The position numbers were made by a program, and so were the translations under genes. From Streptomyces sp. NBC_01463 (lineage in GTDB: Bacteria > Actinomycetota > Actinomycetes > Streptomycetales > Streptomycetaceae): 64,000 nt of DNA. Location: contig CP109468.1 in assembly GCA_036227345.1 (NCBI GenBank), forward strand, positions 4,712,001 through 4,776,000. The letters run 5' to 3'. The notes under the pieces were generated by a model. That model worked only from the letters and a program-made list of their open reading frames with translations. It was not told the DNA's origin and did no database searches. Below, piece by piece: positions 52,878 to 59,854 of the stretch (positions are counted from its first letter, which is position 1; each line of letters opens with the position of its first letter).

Positions 52878-53046
52878 AGCCGGTTCAGTGCCACGCTGAA
52901 GAACACGATGGTGCGAGCGGGCGGTCACGCCTTCTCCCACGCGAAAAGCTGGCGAATCCTTACCAAGCTCTGCCTCGACACCCGCGACGCCGCCACGCTG
53001 CTGCGGACACTGCTCGTACTCACGAACCACGAAGTCCCCCGCGGAC
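52878..53046 (+). pseudogene. Probable transposase C-terminal remnant
   Basis: The frame reads FSATLKNTMVRAGGHAFSHA, KSWRILTKLCLDTRDAATLL and RTLLVLTNHEV. This resembles the last helices of IS5-related DDE transposases (HAFxxxKxWRIL..., LLRALLVLTN..). There is no DDE core, no start and no terminal repeats, so it is a fragment at most. Confidence 0.35.
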
Positions 53047-53185
53047 AGACGATTCACCGTCAGCCCCCGCCAGGACCAGCGACTTCCAGATTGACGCTCT
53101 TCAATGGTGAGATCCCCATGCCGGCGCAGCGAGTGCGGAGTCGGGGTGGTCGCGCGCGGGGCGGCAGTGGACTGGTAATGGACCG

Positions 53186-53935
53186 TCATCGCCCCAGCGC
53201 TGCTCCCCCGTTCACATGCACGATCTGCGCCGTCATGTACGCCGCTTCAGGTGACGCCACATAGTGGACCGCGGCGGCGATGTCCGAGGGCCGGCCCGCC
53301 TGGCCCGTCAGCGACTGCTCGGTCCGGGCGGCGACGAACTCGGGCGTGGCCCGGTCGCCGAAGAACTCGGTGTCGGCGACGAAGCCCGGGGCGACCGCGT
53401 TGACGGTGATGCCCTGCGGGCCGAGCTTCTGCGCCAGGTCGACGGTGTAGGTGTTGACGGTGGCCTTGGAGCCGCCGTACGAACCGGAGCCGCGCAGCGC
53501 GGCGATGGACGACATCTGGATGATTCGGCCGCCGGGCCGGGTGAGGTGCGGCAGCAGCCCTTCGGTGAGCAGCACGGCGGTGAGGACGTTGGCCTCGAAG
53601 TTGCGGCGGAAGCTGTCCGCGACGCCTTCGAGGGTGCCGTCGTGGGCCGGTGCAACGTTGCCGCCGGCGTTGGCGACGACCACGTCGATCTGCGCGCCGC
53701 CCGCGGTGCAGAATTCCACGGCTCTGCGGGCTTGGCCGGGATCGCTCAGATCGGCGGCGATCCAGGAGGCCGTTCCCGCACCATGCGCGGCGTCGAGCTC
53801 TCCGGCGGCCTTCTCCAGGGGCCCCTCGCGCCGTCCGATGAGGACGACGTGGTCGCCGTCCGCCGCAAAGACCTCGGCCACCGCCCGCCCGATCCCCGTA
53901 CCGCCACCCGACACTACGACCTTGCGCTGCCCCAC
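53186..53935 (-). CDS. SDR-family oxidoreductase
   Basis: This 249-residue short-chain dehydrogenase has the nucleotide loop VSGGGTGIGRAVA, NAGG in place of NNAG, Ser in IIQMSSIAA, and Tyr-Lys in GSYGGSKATV. It ends with the family tail MTAQIVHVNGGAALG. It is FabG-like in length but not part of a fatty-acid operon, and its substrate is unknown. It is flanked by relics on both sides, so it probably arrived as cargo in the hotspot and has stayed intact. Confidence 0.88.
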   Translation of the reverse strand: MGQRKVVVSGGGTGIGRAVAEVFAADGDHVVLIGRREGPLEKAAGELDAAHGAGTASWIAADLSDPGQARRAVEFCTAGGAQIDVVVANAGGNVAPAHDGTLEGVADSFRRNFEANVLTAVLLTEGLLPHLTRPGGRIIQMSSIAALRGSGSYGGSKATVNTYTVDLAQKLGPQGITVNAVAPGFVADTEFFGDRATPEFVAARTEQSLTGQAGRPSDIAAAVHYVASPEAAYMTAQIVHVNGGAALGR

Positions 53936-54259
53936 GACCCCACCCCACGTCCTCGGTTATGAACGACAGTCACATCTCTGTCCGCCGCACGGTACGACCG
54001 CCGATCGTCGGAGTCAACGGGCATGTGCCGCAGGCTCCTCACCCGGATGACGGAGCCGCGAACCGATCCAGCACGCCCAACATCCGCTCCTTCGCAGGTC
54101 ACCGATCCGGAACGGATCGTAAGAGTCCGTTGCCCTAGTGATCTTGAGTGCGCTGTGATCAAAGTGGCTGACGGGTCGGGTGATTCCGCGGTCGTTGTGC
54201 ATGAGGATTGGGTCTCTGGGGGAGTTCGGAGTTGCTGAGGCTCGCTCGGTCCTCAACTC
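53936..54259. other. Non-coding stretch without a recognised feature
   Basis: About 320 bases lie upstream of the SDR gene and before the nucleotidyltransferase fragment. Base composition is less GC-rich than its neighbours near 54120-54220. I see no gene, and no terminal inverted repeats that would prove an insertion element. Confidence 0.4.
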
Positions 54260-54834
<575 letters not shown>

Positions 54835-54864
54835 GACCATCTACAAGCAAGGAGACAGACCGAA

Positions 54865-55302
54865 ATGATGGAACGAGTCCGCGCCGTCCTCGTCACCGCA
54901 GACGGCACGATGCTGGTCATCCGTCGCACCCGGCCCGGCATCCCCGAATACTGGGTCCTGCCCGGCGGCGGCGTCGAACCCAGCGACGAGTCCCGGGAGA
55001 CGGCCCTCCACCGGGAGATCCACGAGGAGATCGCAGGGAAGGCCGACATCATCCGTCTCCTCCACACAATGGAGTCCGACGACGAGCGGCAGCTCTTCTA
55101 CCTCGCCCGTATCGCGACCTGGTCCTTCGACGACCGCACCGGCCCCGAGTTCATCGCCGAAGGCCGCGGTGAGTACGCGCTGGAGGAGATTCCGCTGACC
55201 ATGGAGGGGCTCGACGGCATCGATCTCAAGCCCGAGGAGATCGCCCACGTTCTTCGGGGAGCCATCAGGGCCGGAAGTCTCGGAGTCGAGGCATCGCTCT
55301 GA
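54865..55302 (+). CDS. NUDIX hydrolase
   Basis: This 145-residue hydrolase has a complete Nudix box at 34-56 (GGGVEPSDESRETALHREIH then EE), which binds magnesium and cleaves nucleoside-diphosphate-linked compounds. It starts MERVRAVLVTADGTMLVIRR and is of MutT size. The substrate is unknown. An AAGGAGA site 9 bases before the ATG at 54865 is one of the best in this region. The gene follows directly after the SDR fragment. Confidence 0.9.
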   Translation: MMERVRAVLVTADGTMLVIRRTRPGIPEYWVLPGGGVEPSDESRETALHREIHEEIAGKADIIRLLHTMESDDERQLFYLARIATWSFDDRTGPEFIAEGRGEYALEEIPLTMEGLDGIDLKPEEIAHVLRGAIRAGSLGVEASL

Positions 55303-55565
55303 GCCTTCGAGCGCGTTAGCACGCCATCAGGGGCCGGCTCCGAGATGACCCGACCCTGATGGCGTCCGTACGCGCTGCGGGCGCAACATCGGCTCGATGC
55401 CGCACGCCCTGGACGTAAACGGGAAACGAGCCGCGCTCGCGTCTCCTAGGTCGAGCGGTAGTGAAGCCCTCGCTCTGAGGGTGAGGATCCGCGATTGGTG
55501 CAGGTCGGGAGAGTCGCTAGGGCACGCAAATGGCACGGGCCTAAAAGTGGTCTAGACAACAAACA

Positions 55566-55586
55566 GCCCTGGTCGCTGACCAGGGC
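55566..55586. terminator. Hairpin next to tRNA fragment 3
   Basis: GCCCTGGTC (55566-55574) pairs with GACCAGGGC (55578-55586) over 3 bases. It holds the same place, to the left of the tRNA fragment, as the terminators at fragments 4 and 5, but its sequence is different. Confidence 0.6.
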
Positions 55587-55596
55587 CTTCATCGAA

Positions 55597-55644
55597 GAGC
55601 GGGTGACGAGAATCGAACTCGCGCTCTGAGCTTGGGAATCAACG
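55597..55644 (-). repeat. tRNA-Gly(CCC) 3'-end fragment, copy 3
   Basis: About 45 bases are identical to copies 4 and 5, running from the anticodon loop (TTCCCAA on the minus strand) through the anticodon 3' stem, variable loop and T-arm to CACCCGCTC. The 5' half is replaced by unrelated sequence. To the right, CCTGACCTGCAGG (55667-55679) and a GGCACG...GGGGCAC block (55744-55759) repeat features seen at copy 5. The rest of the 550-base gap (55303-55852) has no gene. Confidence 0.85.
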
Positions 55645-55852
55645 GTTCTTGGACAGCCAAAACCGACCTGACCTGCAGGTTCGACTGGAGGGCGCGAGGC
55701 CGGTGTGGTCTCTGCGTGCCGCACTTGACCGCTGTCTCCGAAGGGCACGGATGGGGCACACCGACGGGAGGTCATCAACCTGAGGTGATGTGCGGAAGCG
55801 GTGGCAGGAAGCGGAAGCCTCCCGTGGTGCGGACGCCGCGGTGACGCAGGCC

Positions 55853-56176
55853 TCAGGCCCAGAAGGCTTCGGTGACGACGATCTGTGGGTCGGCGTGGCG
55901 GCGCATGAAGGTGTAGATGAGCCAGCCGCGTCCGCCGGCCAGGTCCACGATGTGGGGACCACCGGGGCTCGTGGAGGCCAGCGGTCGGACGGTCATCCAG
56001 TGCGGGAGCGAGACGTCAGCGTCGATTCCCCGGAAGTACGGGTCTTCAGCGGTGATCAGTTCCGCACGAGCACTCATGACCAGGTCACTGCCTTCGGCAG
56101 GCATGCTTTGGAAGTCGTGCTGTGCCTGCTTCGTCCAGTCCATCTGCCAGGGCGGCCGGAGTGGTTCGTCGATCAC
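55853..56176 (-). CDS. RelE/ParE-like putative toxin
   Basis: This small protein of 107 residues reads WTKQAQHDFQSMPAEGSDLV, AELITAEDPYFRG, VRPLASTSPGGPHIVDLAG and GRGWLIYTFMRRHADPQIVV. The helix followed by beta-strands, with a basic Arg-Arg-His strand near the end, fits the RelE/ParE ribonuclease/gyrase-toxin fold. It begins with GTG inside the stop of the upstream gene (4-bp overlap). With the Phd-type antitoxin two genes upstream, it is the likely toxin of the operon. Toxicity itself is inferred. Confidence 0.6.
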   Translation of the reverse strand: MIDEPLRPPWQMDWTKQAQHDFQSMPAEGSDLVMSARAELITAEDPYFRGIDADVSLPHWMTVRPLASTSPGGPHIVDLAGGRGWLIYTFMRRHADPQIVVTEAFWA

Positions 56177-56538
56177 TCTCCGGGCTTCCTCTCGGCGGCT
56201 TCGTGCCGGAGGCGGCTGTACTCCTCCAGGAGCTGGATGGACTCCTCGGGGTCGTCGGACTCGGCTGCGCGGGCTTCGAGATCGCGAAGGTGCGAGTCGA
56301 GAACGGGATTTCGTGCGATGGCGTACTGCGTCCACCACAGGCGCATGAAGGCAGGCACGGGGGTGATATTGAAGGCATCGCCGATGACGCGCTTCCAGTG
56401 AGCCTCAAAGTCCGGGAGGAGGTGAGGAGCGTGCTCCTGAATGGCCAACCGGAGTGCTTGGGGCGTGCGTTCGGGCATGGGCGGCAACCGCAGGGGTTCC
56501 CCCTCGTACCCATCGAAGTGAAGTGCATGGGCGGGCAT
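56173..56538 (-). CDS. Accessory gene of the toxin-antitoxin-like operon (DUF6247-like)
   Basis: This 121-residue helical protein reads PERTPQALRLAIQEHAPHLL, PDFEAHWKRVIGDAFNITPV and PAFMRLWWTQYAIARNP, and ends in a charged coiled coil (LEARAAESDDPEESIQLLEE). The pattern is that of DUF6247 proteins found between antitoxin and toxin-like genes in Streptomyces, as far as I recall the family. AAGGAG precedes the ATG at 56538. It is coupled to the downstream gene by a GTGA overlap. It may be a third partner of the antitoxin/toxin pair. Confidence 0.6.
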   Translation of the reverse strand: MPAHALHFDGYEGEPLRLPPMPERTPQALRLAIQEHAPHLLPDFEAHWKRVIGDAFNITPVPAFMRLWWTQYAIARNPVLDSHLRDLEARAAESDDPEESIQLLEEYSRLRHEAAERKPGE

Positions 56539-56567
56539 GGTTCGGGCTCCTTGGTAGTGGAGGGTGG

Positions 56568-56750
56568 TCAGGCGGCCTCGTGCGACTGCTGCCGAGAGGC
56601 CATCTGCTCGAACCACTCGGCCGGCACCAGGTAGGCGACCGTCTTCCCTTTGCGGGTGATGGCGGCGGCCTCGCCGGCGATGCGGGTCCGGTCCAGGATC
56701 TCGCCCATCCCCCGGCGTAGGTCGATGGTTGTGTACGTCTTCGTCTCCAT
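56568..56750 (-). CDS. Phd/YefM-family antitoxin
   Basis: This 60-residue protein starts METKTYTTIDLRRGMGEILD and continues RTRIAGEAAAITRKGKTVAY, LVPAEWFEQM. This is the Phd/YefM N-terminal DNA-binding fold followed by a short disordered toxin-binding tail. It heads a three-gene operon (29 bp to the next gene). A 15-bp palindrome, CAACTAT-C-ATAGTTG, lies 17-31 bases upstream of its ATG at 56750, which is the usual place for self-repression by this family. Confidence 0.82.
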   Translation of the reverse strand: METKTYTTIDLRRGMGEILDRTRIAGEAAAITRKGKTVAYLVPAEWFEQMASRQQSHEAA

Positions 56751-56766
56751 GCACTGAAGGGTATAA

Positions 56767-56781
56767 CAACTATCATAGTTG
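56767..56781. promoter_or_regulatory. Palindromic operator of the Phd-type operon
   Basis: CAACTAT-C-ATAGTTG is a perfect 7-bp inverted repeat around one base, in a strikingly AT-rich stretch with TTATAC beside it on the minus strand. It lies 17-31 bases upstream of the antitoxin ATG, over the likely -10 region. Confidence 0.65.
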
Positions 56782-56878
56782 CCATATGTGCTCGTGGGGT
56801 TCTGGTGACCGGAAGTCGACGGGTGCGTGTCGACGGGCGCGTTGGGTGCAGGGGGCTCGACCGAGCTTGAGCAATAAC

Positions 56879-56911
56879 AAAAAGCCCCGGGCCGCTGGGC
56901 CGGGGCTTTTT
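56879..56911. terminator. Strong hairpin terminator next to tRNA fragment 4
   Basis: AAAAAGCCCCGG (56879-56890) pairs with CCGGGGCTTTTT (56900-56911) over a 9-base loop, giving a 12-bp stem with A and U tracts on both sides. It lies 3 bases left of the tRNA fragment, where the terminator of the parent tRNA gene would be. The copies at fragments 1 and 5 are recognisable relatives. Confidence 0.85.
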
Positions 56912-56914
56912 CAT

Positions 56915-56960
56915 GGAGCGGGTGACGAGAATCGAACTCGCGCTCTGAGCTTGGGAATCA
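56915..56960 (-). repeat. tRNA-Gly(CCC) 3'-end fragment, copy 4
   Basis: This copy is identical to copies 3 and 5 over the tRNA part (anticodon loop to acceptor end). The tRNA 5' half is missing; sequence to the right is unrelated to tRNA. About 84-136 bases to the right (57044-57096) is a block ending in GGCACGTTGTGGCACGG that is nearly the same as the one at copy 5. Confidence 0.88.
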
Positions 56961-57070
56961 CCCTGCGCCTGGGCCTGTGTAAGGCCACTGAACTGCGCGA
57001 ACGTTCGGCGAGGGCCTCATCCTGACTGCTTCGTCCGGCCCCGTGGTGACCGCTGCTCACCGCCGCTACT

Positions 57071-57087
57071 GGCACGTTGTGGCACGG
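57071..57087. repeat. Attachment-arm-like GGCACG..GTGGCACGG motif (copy at fragment 4)
   Basis: GGCACGTTGTGGCACGG matches 59826-59842 at 16 of 17 bases and lies 111 bases from the tRNA fragment, against 108 at copy 5. The enclosing 50-base block is also alike. Internal direct repeats of GGCACG suggest integrase arm-type sites. Confidence 0.5.
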
Positions 57088-57118
57088 CCCGCCACAGGAG
57101 GAGAAGGGGCTGCTGCTT

Positions 57119-57369
57119 ATGGACACCGAGTCGCCGTACGCGCGCCTGATGACGCGTCGCATCGAGCGGGCGTCGGGTCGGCATGCTGCCCGGGGCCTTC
57201 CGGCTCCAGGCGGCGGATGCGGCGGCCGACCGGTTCGAGGCTGCGGGTGCGGCCCGTGATGCGGGGCCGGCGATCACGGTGGAGGGGATGCCGGCGTGCG
57301 TGGCGAAGCTGGTCTCAAGACCGGTCAGGAATCGAGAAGCACCGGCCTCGGCACAGCCCCTAGCGTGAT
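57119..57369 (+). pseudogene. Frameshifted small gene, family unknown
   Basis: A first frame from ATG 57119 reads MDTESPYARLMTRRIERASG and then loses sense. A second frame continues GAFRLQAADAAADRFEAAGA, ARDAGPAITVEGMPACVAKL. Read together they would make one helical protein of about 80 residues broken by a frameshift near 57180. I do not recognise the family. It directly precedes the VOC gene. Confidence 0.3.
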
Positions 57370-57373
57370 GGTC

Positions 57374-58012
57374 ATGGCAACCACCGCTTCCACCGCAGCC
57401 GTCACGTCCCTTGCGTCCGTCACTCTTGAGGTGGCCGACCTCGATGACGCTCGCCGCTTCTACAGCGCCTTCGGCGTGAACACGTACATAAGCCTGCGGG
57501 CGTCCGAGGCGCACTCCACCGGATTCCGTGGCTTCACCCTGGCGCTCACGGTGTCCGGTCCGGCCACCGTCGACGGCTTCTTCGGCGCCGCCGTGGACGC
57601 CGGCGCCACCGTCCTGAAGCCCGCCGCGAAGTCGCTGTGGGGCTACAGCGGCGTCGTCCAGGTCCCGGACGGGACGATCTGGAAGATCGCGACCTCGGAG
57701 AAGAACGACACCGGCCCCGACACTCGGGAGATCGACGAGGTCGTCCTGCTGATCGGCGTCGAGGCGGTGAAGGCCACCCGACAGTTCTACGTCGGCCGGG
57801 GCCTGACCGTGGCCAAGAGCTTCGGCGGCAAGTACGCCGAGTTCGCCGCCGGTCAGTCCAGCCCCGTCAAGCTGGCGCTGTACAAGCGCCGCGCCCTGGC
57901 CAAGGACCTCGGCGTTCCCGTCGACGGCACAGGCTCGCACCGCATCGTCCTCGGCAGCACCGCCGGCGCTTTCACCGACCTGGACGGGTTCGCCTGGGAG
58001 GCCGTCGCGTAG
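57374..58012 (+). CDS. VOC/glyoxalase-superfamily protein
   Basis: This 212-residue protein has two VOC modules: TSLASVTLEVADLDDARRFY, RGFTLALTVSGPATVDGFF and VVQVPDGTIWKIAT, then EIDEVVLLIGVEAVKATRQF and the closing TDLDGFAWEAVA. The paired beta-alpha-beta-beta-beta units are typical. It is not a proven enzyme: the usual metal ligands are not clear. ATG at 57374 is used (an ATG two codons upstream is also in frame). A second VOC tail fragment follows it at 58038. Confidence 0.8.
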   Translation: MATTASTAAVTSLASVTLEVADLDDARRFYSAFGVNTYISLRASEAHSTGFRGFTLALTVSGPATVDGFFGAAVDAGATVLKPAAKSLWGYSGVVQVPDGTIWKIATSEKNDTGPDTREIDEVVLLIGVEAVKATRQFYVGRGLTVAKSFGGKYAEFAAGQSSPVKLALYKRRALAKDLGVPVDGTGSHRIVLGSTAGAFTDLDGFAWEAVA

Positions 58013-58037
58013 CGCGTCCCCACGCGGAGGCTCAGCA

Positions 58038-58184
58038 GGCCACGGGGCCACGGCCCTCAAACCGGCCGGCACTCTGCCGTGGGGCGGGTACGGCGGCACC
58101 TTTGCCGACCCGGACGGCTACATCTGGAGCCTCGGCCACAGCACCCGAGGAACCGGCCAGCCCTACGCCGAGCAGTCGAGATCT
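58038..58184 (+). pseudogene. Tail fragment of a second VOC/glyoxalase gene
   Basis: The frame reads GHGATALKPAGTLPWGGYGG, TFADPDGYIWSLGHSTRGTG, QPYAEQS, the C-terminal strand pair of a VOC protein with the DPDGY metal/active-site strand. It is related to, but not the same as, the end of the intact gene just upstream. There is no start or N-terminal half, so it is a remnant of a duplicated or replaced gene. Confidence 0.6.
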
Positions 58185-58340
58185 CTTGCCTTACCGCCGC
58201 CCAGGGCGGCGTGGCGTTGCCGTGGTCGTCCAGGAAATGGCGATGGTCCGGGTGGGGAAGTGGGAGCGGGTACCCGGAGCCGGGCGGGACGGAACCGTGG
58301 CGAGTTGGCAGAACACCGGCAGAACAACAGGAGAAACACC

Positions 58341-58775
58341 ATGAAGTTCCGGGCACACGTCGAGCCACCTGAGCCCATGCGGGGCCTGGAAGTTCCGCCC
58401 GAGGTGGTAGCGGCGCTCGACGGGGGCGCGCGGCCGCCGGTGACCATCACGGTCAACGGGCATTCCTGGAAGAGCCGGGTCGCCCTCCTGCGTGGCCGCC
58501 ACCTGCTCGGTCTCAGCAACGCCAACCGGCAGGCCGCCGGTGTCGAGATCGGCGAGGAGGTCGAGGTCGAGCTGGAGCTCGACACCGAACCTCGCGTCGT
58601 CGTCGAGCCTGCGGACTTCGCCCAGGCTCTGGACGACGAACCGGCCGCCCGTGCCGCGTACGACAATCTTGCCTACAGCCGCAAGCGCGAGCACGTGCGC
58701 GCCATCGAGAGCGCGAAGAAGCCCGAGACGCGCCAGCGGCGTATCGAGAAGGCCATCGCCACTCTGCGGGGCTGA
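58341..58775 (+). CDS. DUF1905/YdeI-like protein
   Basis: This 144-residue protein has an N-terminal DUF1905 beta-barrel (VPPEVVAALDGGARPPVTIT, VNGHSWKSRVALLRGRHLLG, ANRQAAGVEIGEEVEVELEL) and a C-terminal YdeI/OmpD-associated helical region (LAYSRKREHVRAIESAKKPE, TRQRRIEKAIATL). Function is unknown; relatives have been linked to protection against bacteriocins and peptides. AGGAGA lies 7 bases before the ATG at 58341. Confidence 0.82.
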   Translation: MKFRAHVEPPEPMRGLEVPPEVVAALDGGARPPVTITVNGHSWKSRVALLRGRHLLGLSNANRQAAGVEIGEEVEVELELDTEPRVVVEPADFAQALDDEPAARAAYDNLAYSRKREHVRAIESAKKPETRQRRIEKAIATLRG

Positions 58776-58856
58776 CCCCCGAAAGCAAGACTCCGCCGGC
58801 AACGTAATCGCCGTGCGAAGGCATCGCCCTGCCCAATTCCTCCTGAAGGGACAATC

Positions 58857-59297
58857 ATGTCGAAGCGACTCGTGACCGGTCTGTACTGGTTCCTGGCCTT
58901 TGAGTTCGCGCTTGGCGCCGTGACCAAGTACTGGCCGGGCGACACGGTATTCAGCTCGGCGTACTCCGTGAAGTTCGCCGAGTGGGGATACCCGTCCTGG
59001 ATGCGCTTCGTGGTCGGTGCCCTGGAAGGTGCGGCGGCCGTCCTGCTGGTGATCCCTGATAAGCGAACACGCTTCCTGGGCGCCACGACGCTGATGTTCG
59101 TGCTCACCGGCGCGGTCACAACCCACATCGTCAACCATGACCCGGCGGTGGAAAGCTGGGCTGCGCCGACCCACCTCGTCATCATGGGTATCCTCGCGCT
59201 GGCCAACTGGCCCGCCGACTGGCGAGACCTCCTGCGGGCTTCTGCCGCGCCGACAGCCAGAACACCACGTCCATCCAACGAAATGACAATGCCGTAG
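58857..59297 (+). CDS. DoxX-family membrane protein
   Basis: This 146-residue protein has four hydrophobic segments (LYWFLAFEFALGAVTKY, WMRFVVGALEGAAAVLLVI, FLGATTLMFVLTGAVTTHIV, THLVIMGILALANW) in the DoxX/DUF417-like pattern and a short polar tail. DoxX proteins are small membrane proteins with redox or detoxification links, and the role here is unknown. A GAAGGGA site lies before the ATG at 58857. It is probably co-transcribed with the YdeI-like gene, 81 bp upstream. Confidence 0.8.
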   Translation: MSKRLVTGLYWFLAFEFALGAVTKYWPGDTVFSSAYSVKFAEWGYPSWMRFVVGALEGAAAVLLVIPDKRTRFLGATTLMFVLTGAVTTHIVNHDPAVESWAAPTHLVIMGILALANWPADWRDLLRASAAPTARTPRPSNEMTMP

Positions 59298-59350
59298 CAC
59301 CTTGGAAGCCATCCAAATGTGATGACTTCGTCTTCGGTGCGTACGGTCCC

Positions 59351-59617
59351 ATGAGGGCGGAGGAACAGGCGGAGCTCCGCCGCAAGGACGTGGCCCTCGA
59401 CGAGATGACCATCCGGGTCTGCATGGCGGCGCCCGAACTGATCACCGGTCGTCGTGCGCCTGGCGACGCCAAGTCGGAGGCGGGCGAAACGATGGTCCGC
59501 GCCGGCCAGTCGCCGGAGAAGGCCGCGCTGATCCATCAGCACTCAGACCTTGAGCGGCAGCAGGAGGTCGAGAGCGGTCTGGACAACTTGCGGGCGGATC
59601 TGGTGCGGGGCCCCTGA
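59351..59617 (+). pseudogene. Decayed tyrosine-integrase C-terminus
   Basis: The last about 45 codons read GETMVRAGQSPEKAALIHQH and SDLERQQEVESGLDNLRADL. This is the end of actinobacterial tyrosine integrases, where the pattern is G-H-S-S-x-x-A-A-L-I-Y-Q-H. Here the box-II His is Gln and the catalytic Tyr is His (ALIHQH), so the protein could not recombine DNA. The upstream part, including the Arg residues, is lost. It points toward tRNA fragment 5, 53 bp away, the usual int-to-att arrangement. Confidence 0.72.
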
Positions 59618-59635
59618 ACCGGTCCGTACAACAAA

Positions 59636-59666
59636 GAAGCCCCCGGCCGCTGGCCTGGGGCTTTTT
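59636..59666. terminator. Hairpin next to tRNA fragment 5
   Basis: There is an imperfect GC-rich stem (AGCCCC.CGG against CC.GGGGCT) with a U-tract, CTTTTTC, directly left of the tRNA fragment. The sequence is a close relative of the terminator at 56879-56911. Confidence 0.7.
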
Positions 59667-59669
59667 CAT

Positions 59670-59718
59670 GGAGCGGGTGACGAGAATCGAACTCGCGCTC
59701 TGAGCTTGGGAATCAACC
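59670..59718 (-). repeat. tRNA-Gly(CCC) 3'-end fragment, copy 5
   Basis: This copy is the same as copies 3 and 4 from the anticodon loop to CACCCGCTCC. Unlike tRNA genes, the sequence to the right gives no D-arm or 5' acceptor strand. CCTGACCTGCAGG (59742-59754) and the GGCACG block (59826-59842) follow at the same distances as at copy 3 and copy 4. It is the last fragment before the window's right edge. The 557-base gap 59298-59854 contains only this and the int relic. Confidence 0.88.
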
Positions 59719-59825
59719 GGCGCTCGGGCATCGATGTGCGGCCTGACCTGCAGGAACAGGCTGACGTTTATCGGATCCGAGTGTCGTATCGATACCTGTG
59801 CTGACCGCTCTGTACCGCTCCGACC

Positions 59826-59842
59826 GGCACGTAGTGGCACGG
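59826..59842. repeat. Attachment-arm-like GGCACG..GTGGCACGG motif (copy at fragment 5)
   Basis: GGCACGTAGTGGCACGG is one base different from 57071-57087 and lies at the matching distance (108 bases) from its tRNA fragment. A weaker relative is at 55744-55759 beside fragment 3. Confidence 0.5.
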
Positions 59843-59854
59843 CTGGTCACAGAT

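Noticed and set aside
53936..54259. Complete insertion sequence upstream of the SDR gene
   Set aside because: Base composition shifts, but there is no transposase and there are no terminal inverted or direct repeats.
59670..59718. Intact tRNA-Gly gene
   Set aside because: Only the part from the anticodon loop to the acceptor end is present. The sequence to the right gives no D-arm and no 5' acceptor strand at this or any other copy.
55597..59804. Short open frames over the tRNA fragments that would read GDENRTRALSLGI or ERVTRIELALSELG
   Set aside because: They come from translating the tRNA 3' sequence and its terminator. Such frames occur in many genomes as false proteins, and none has a ribosome site or family support.
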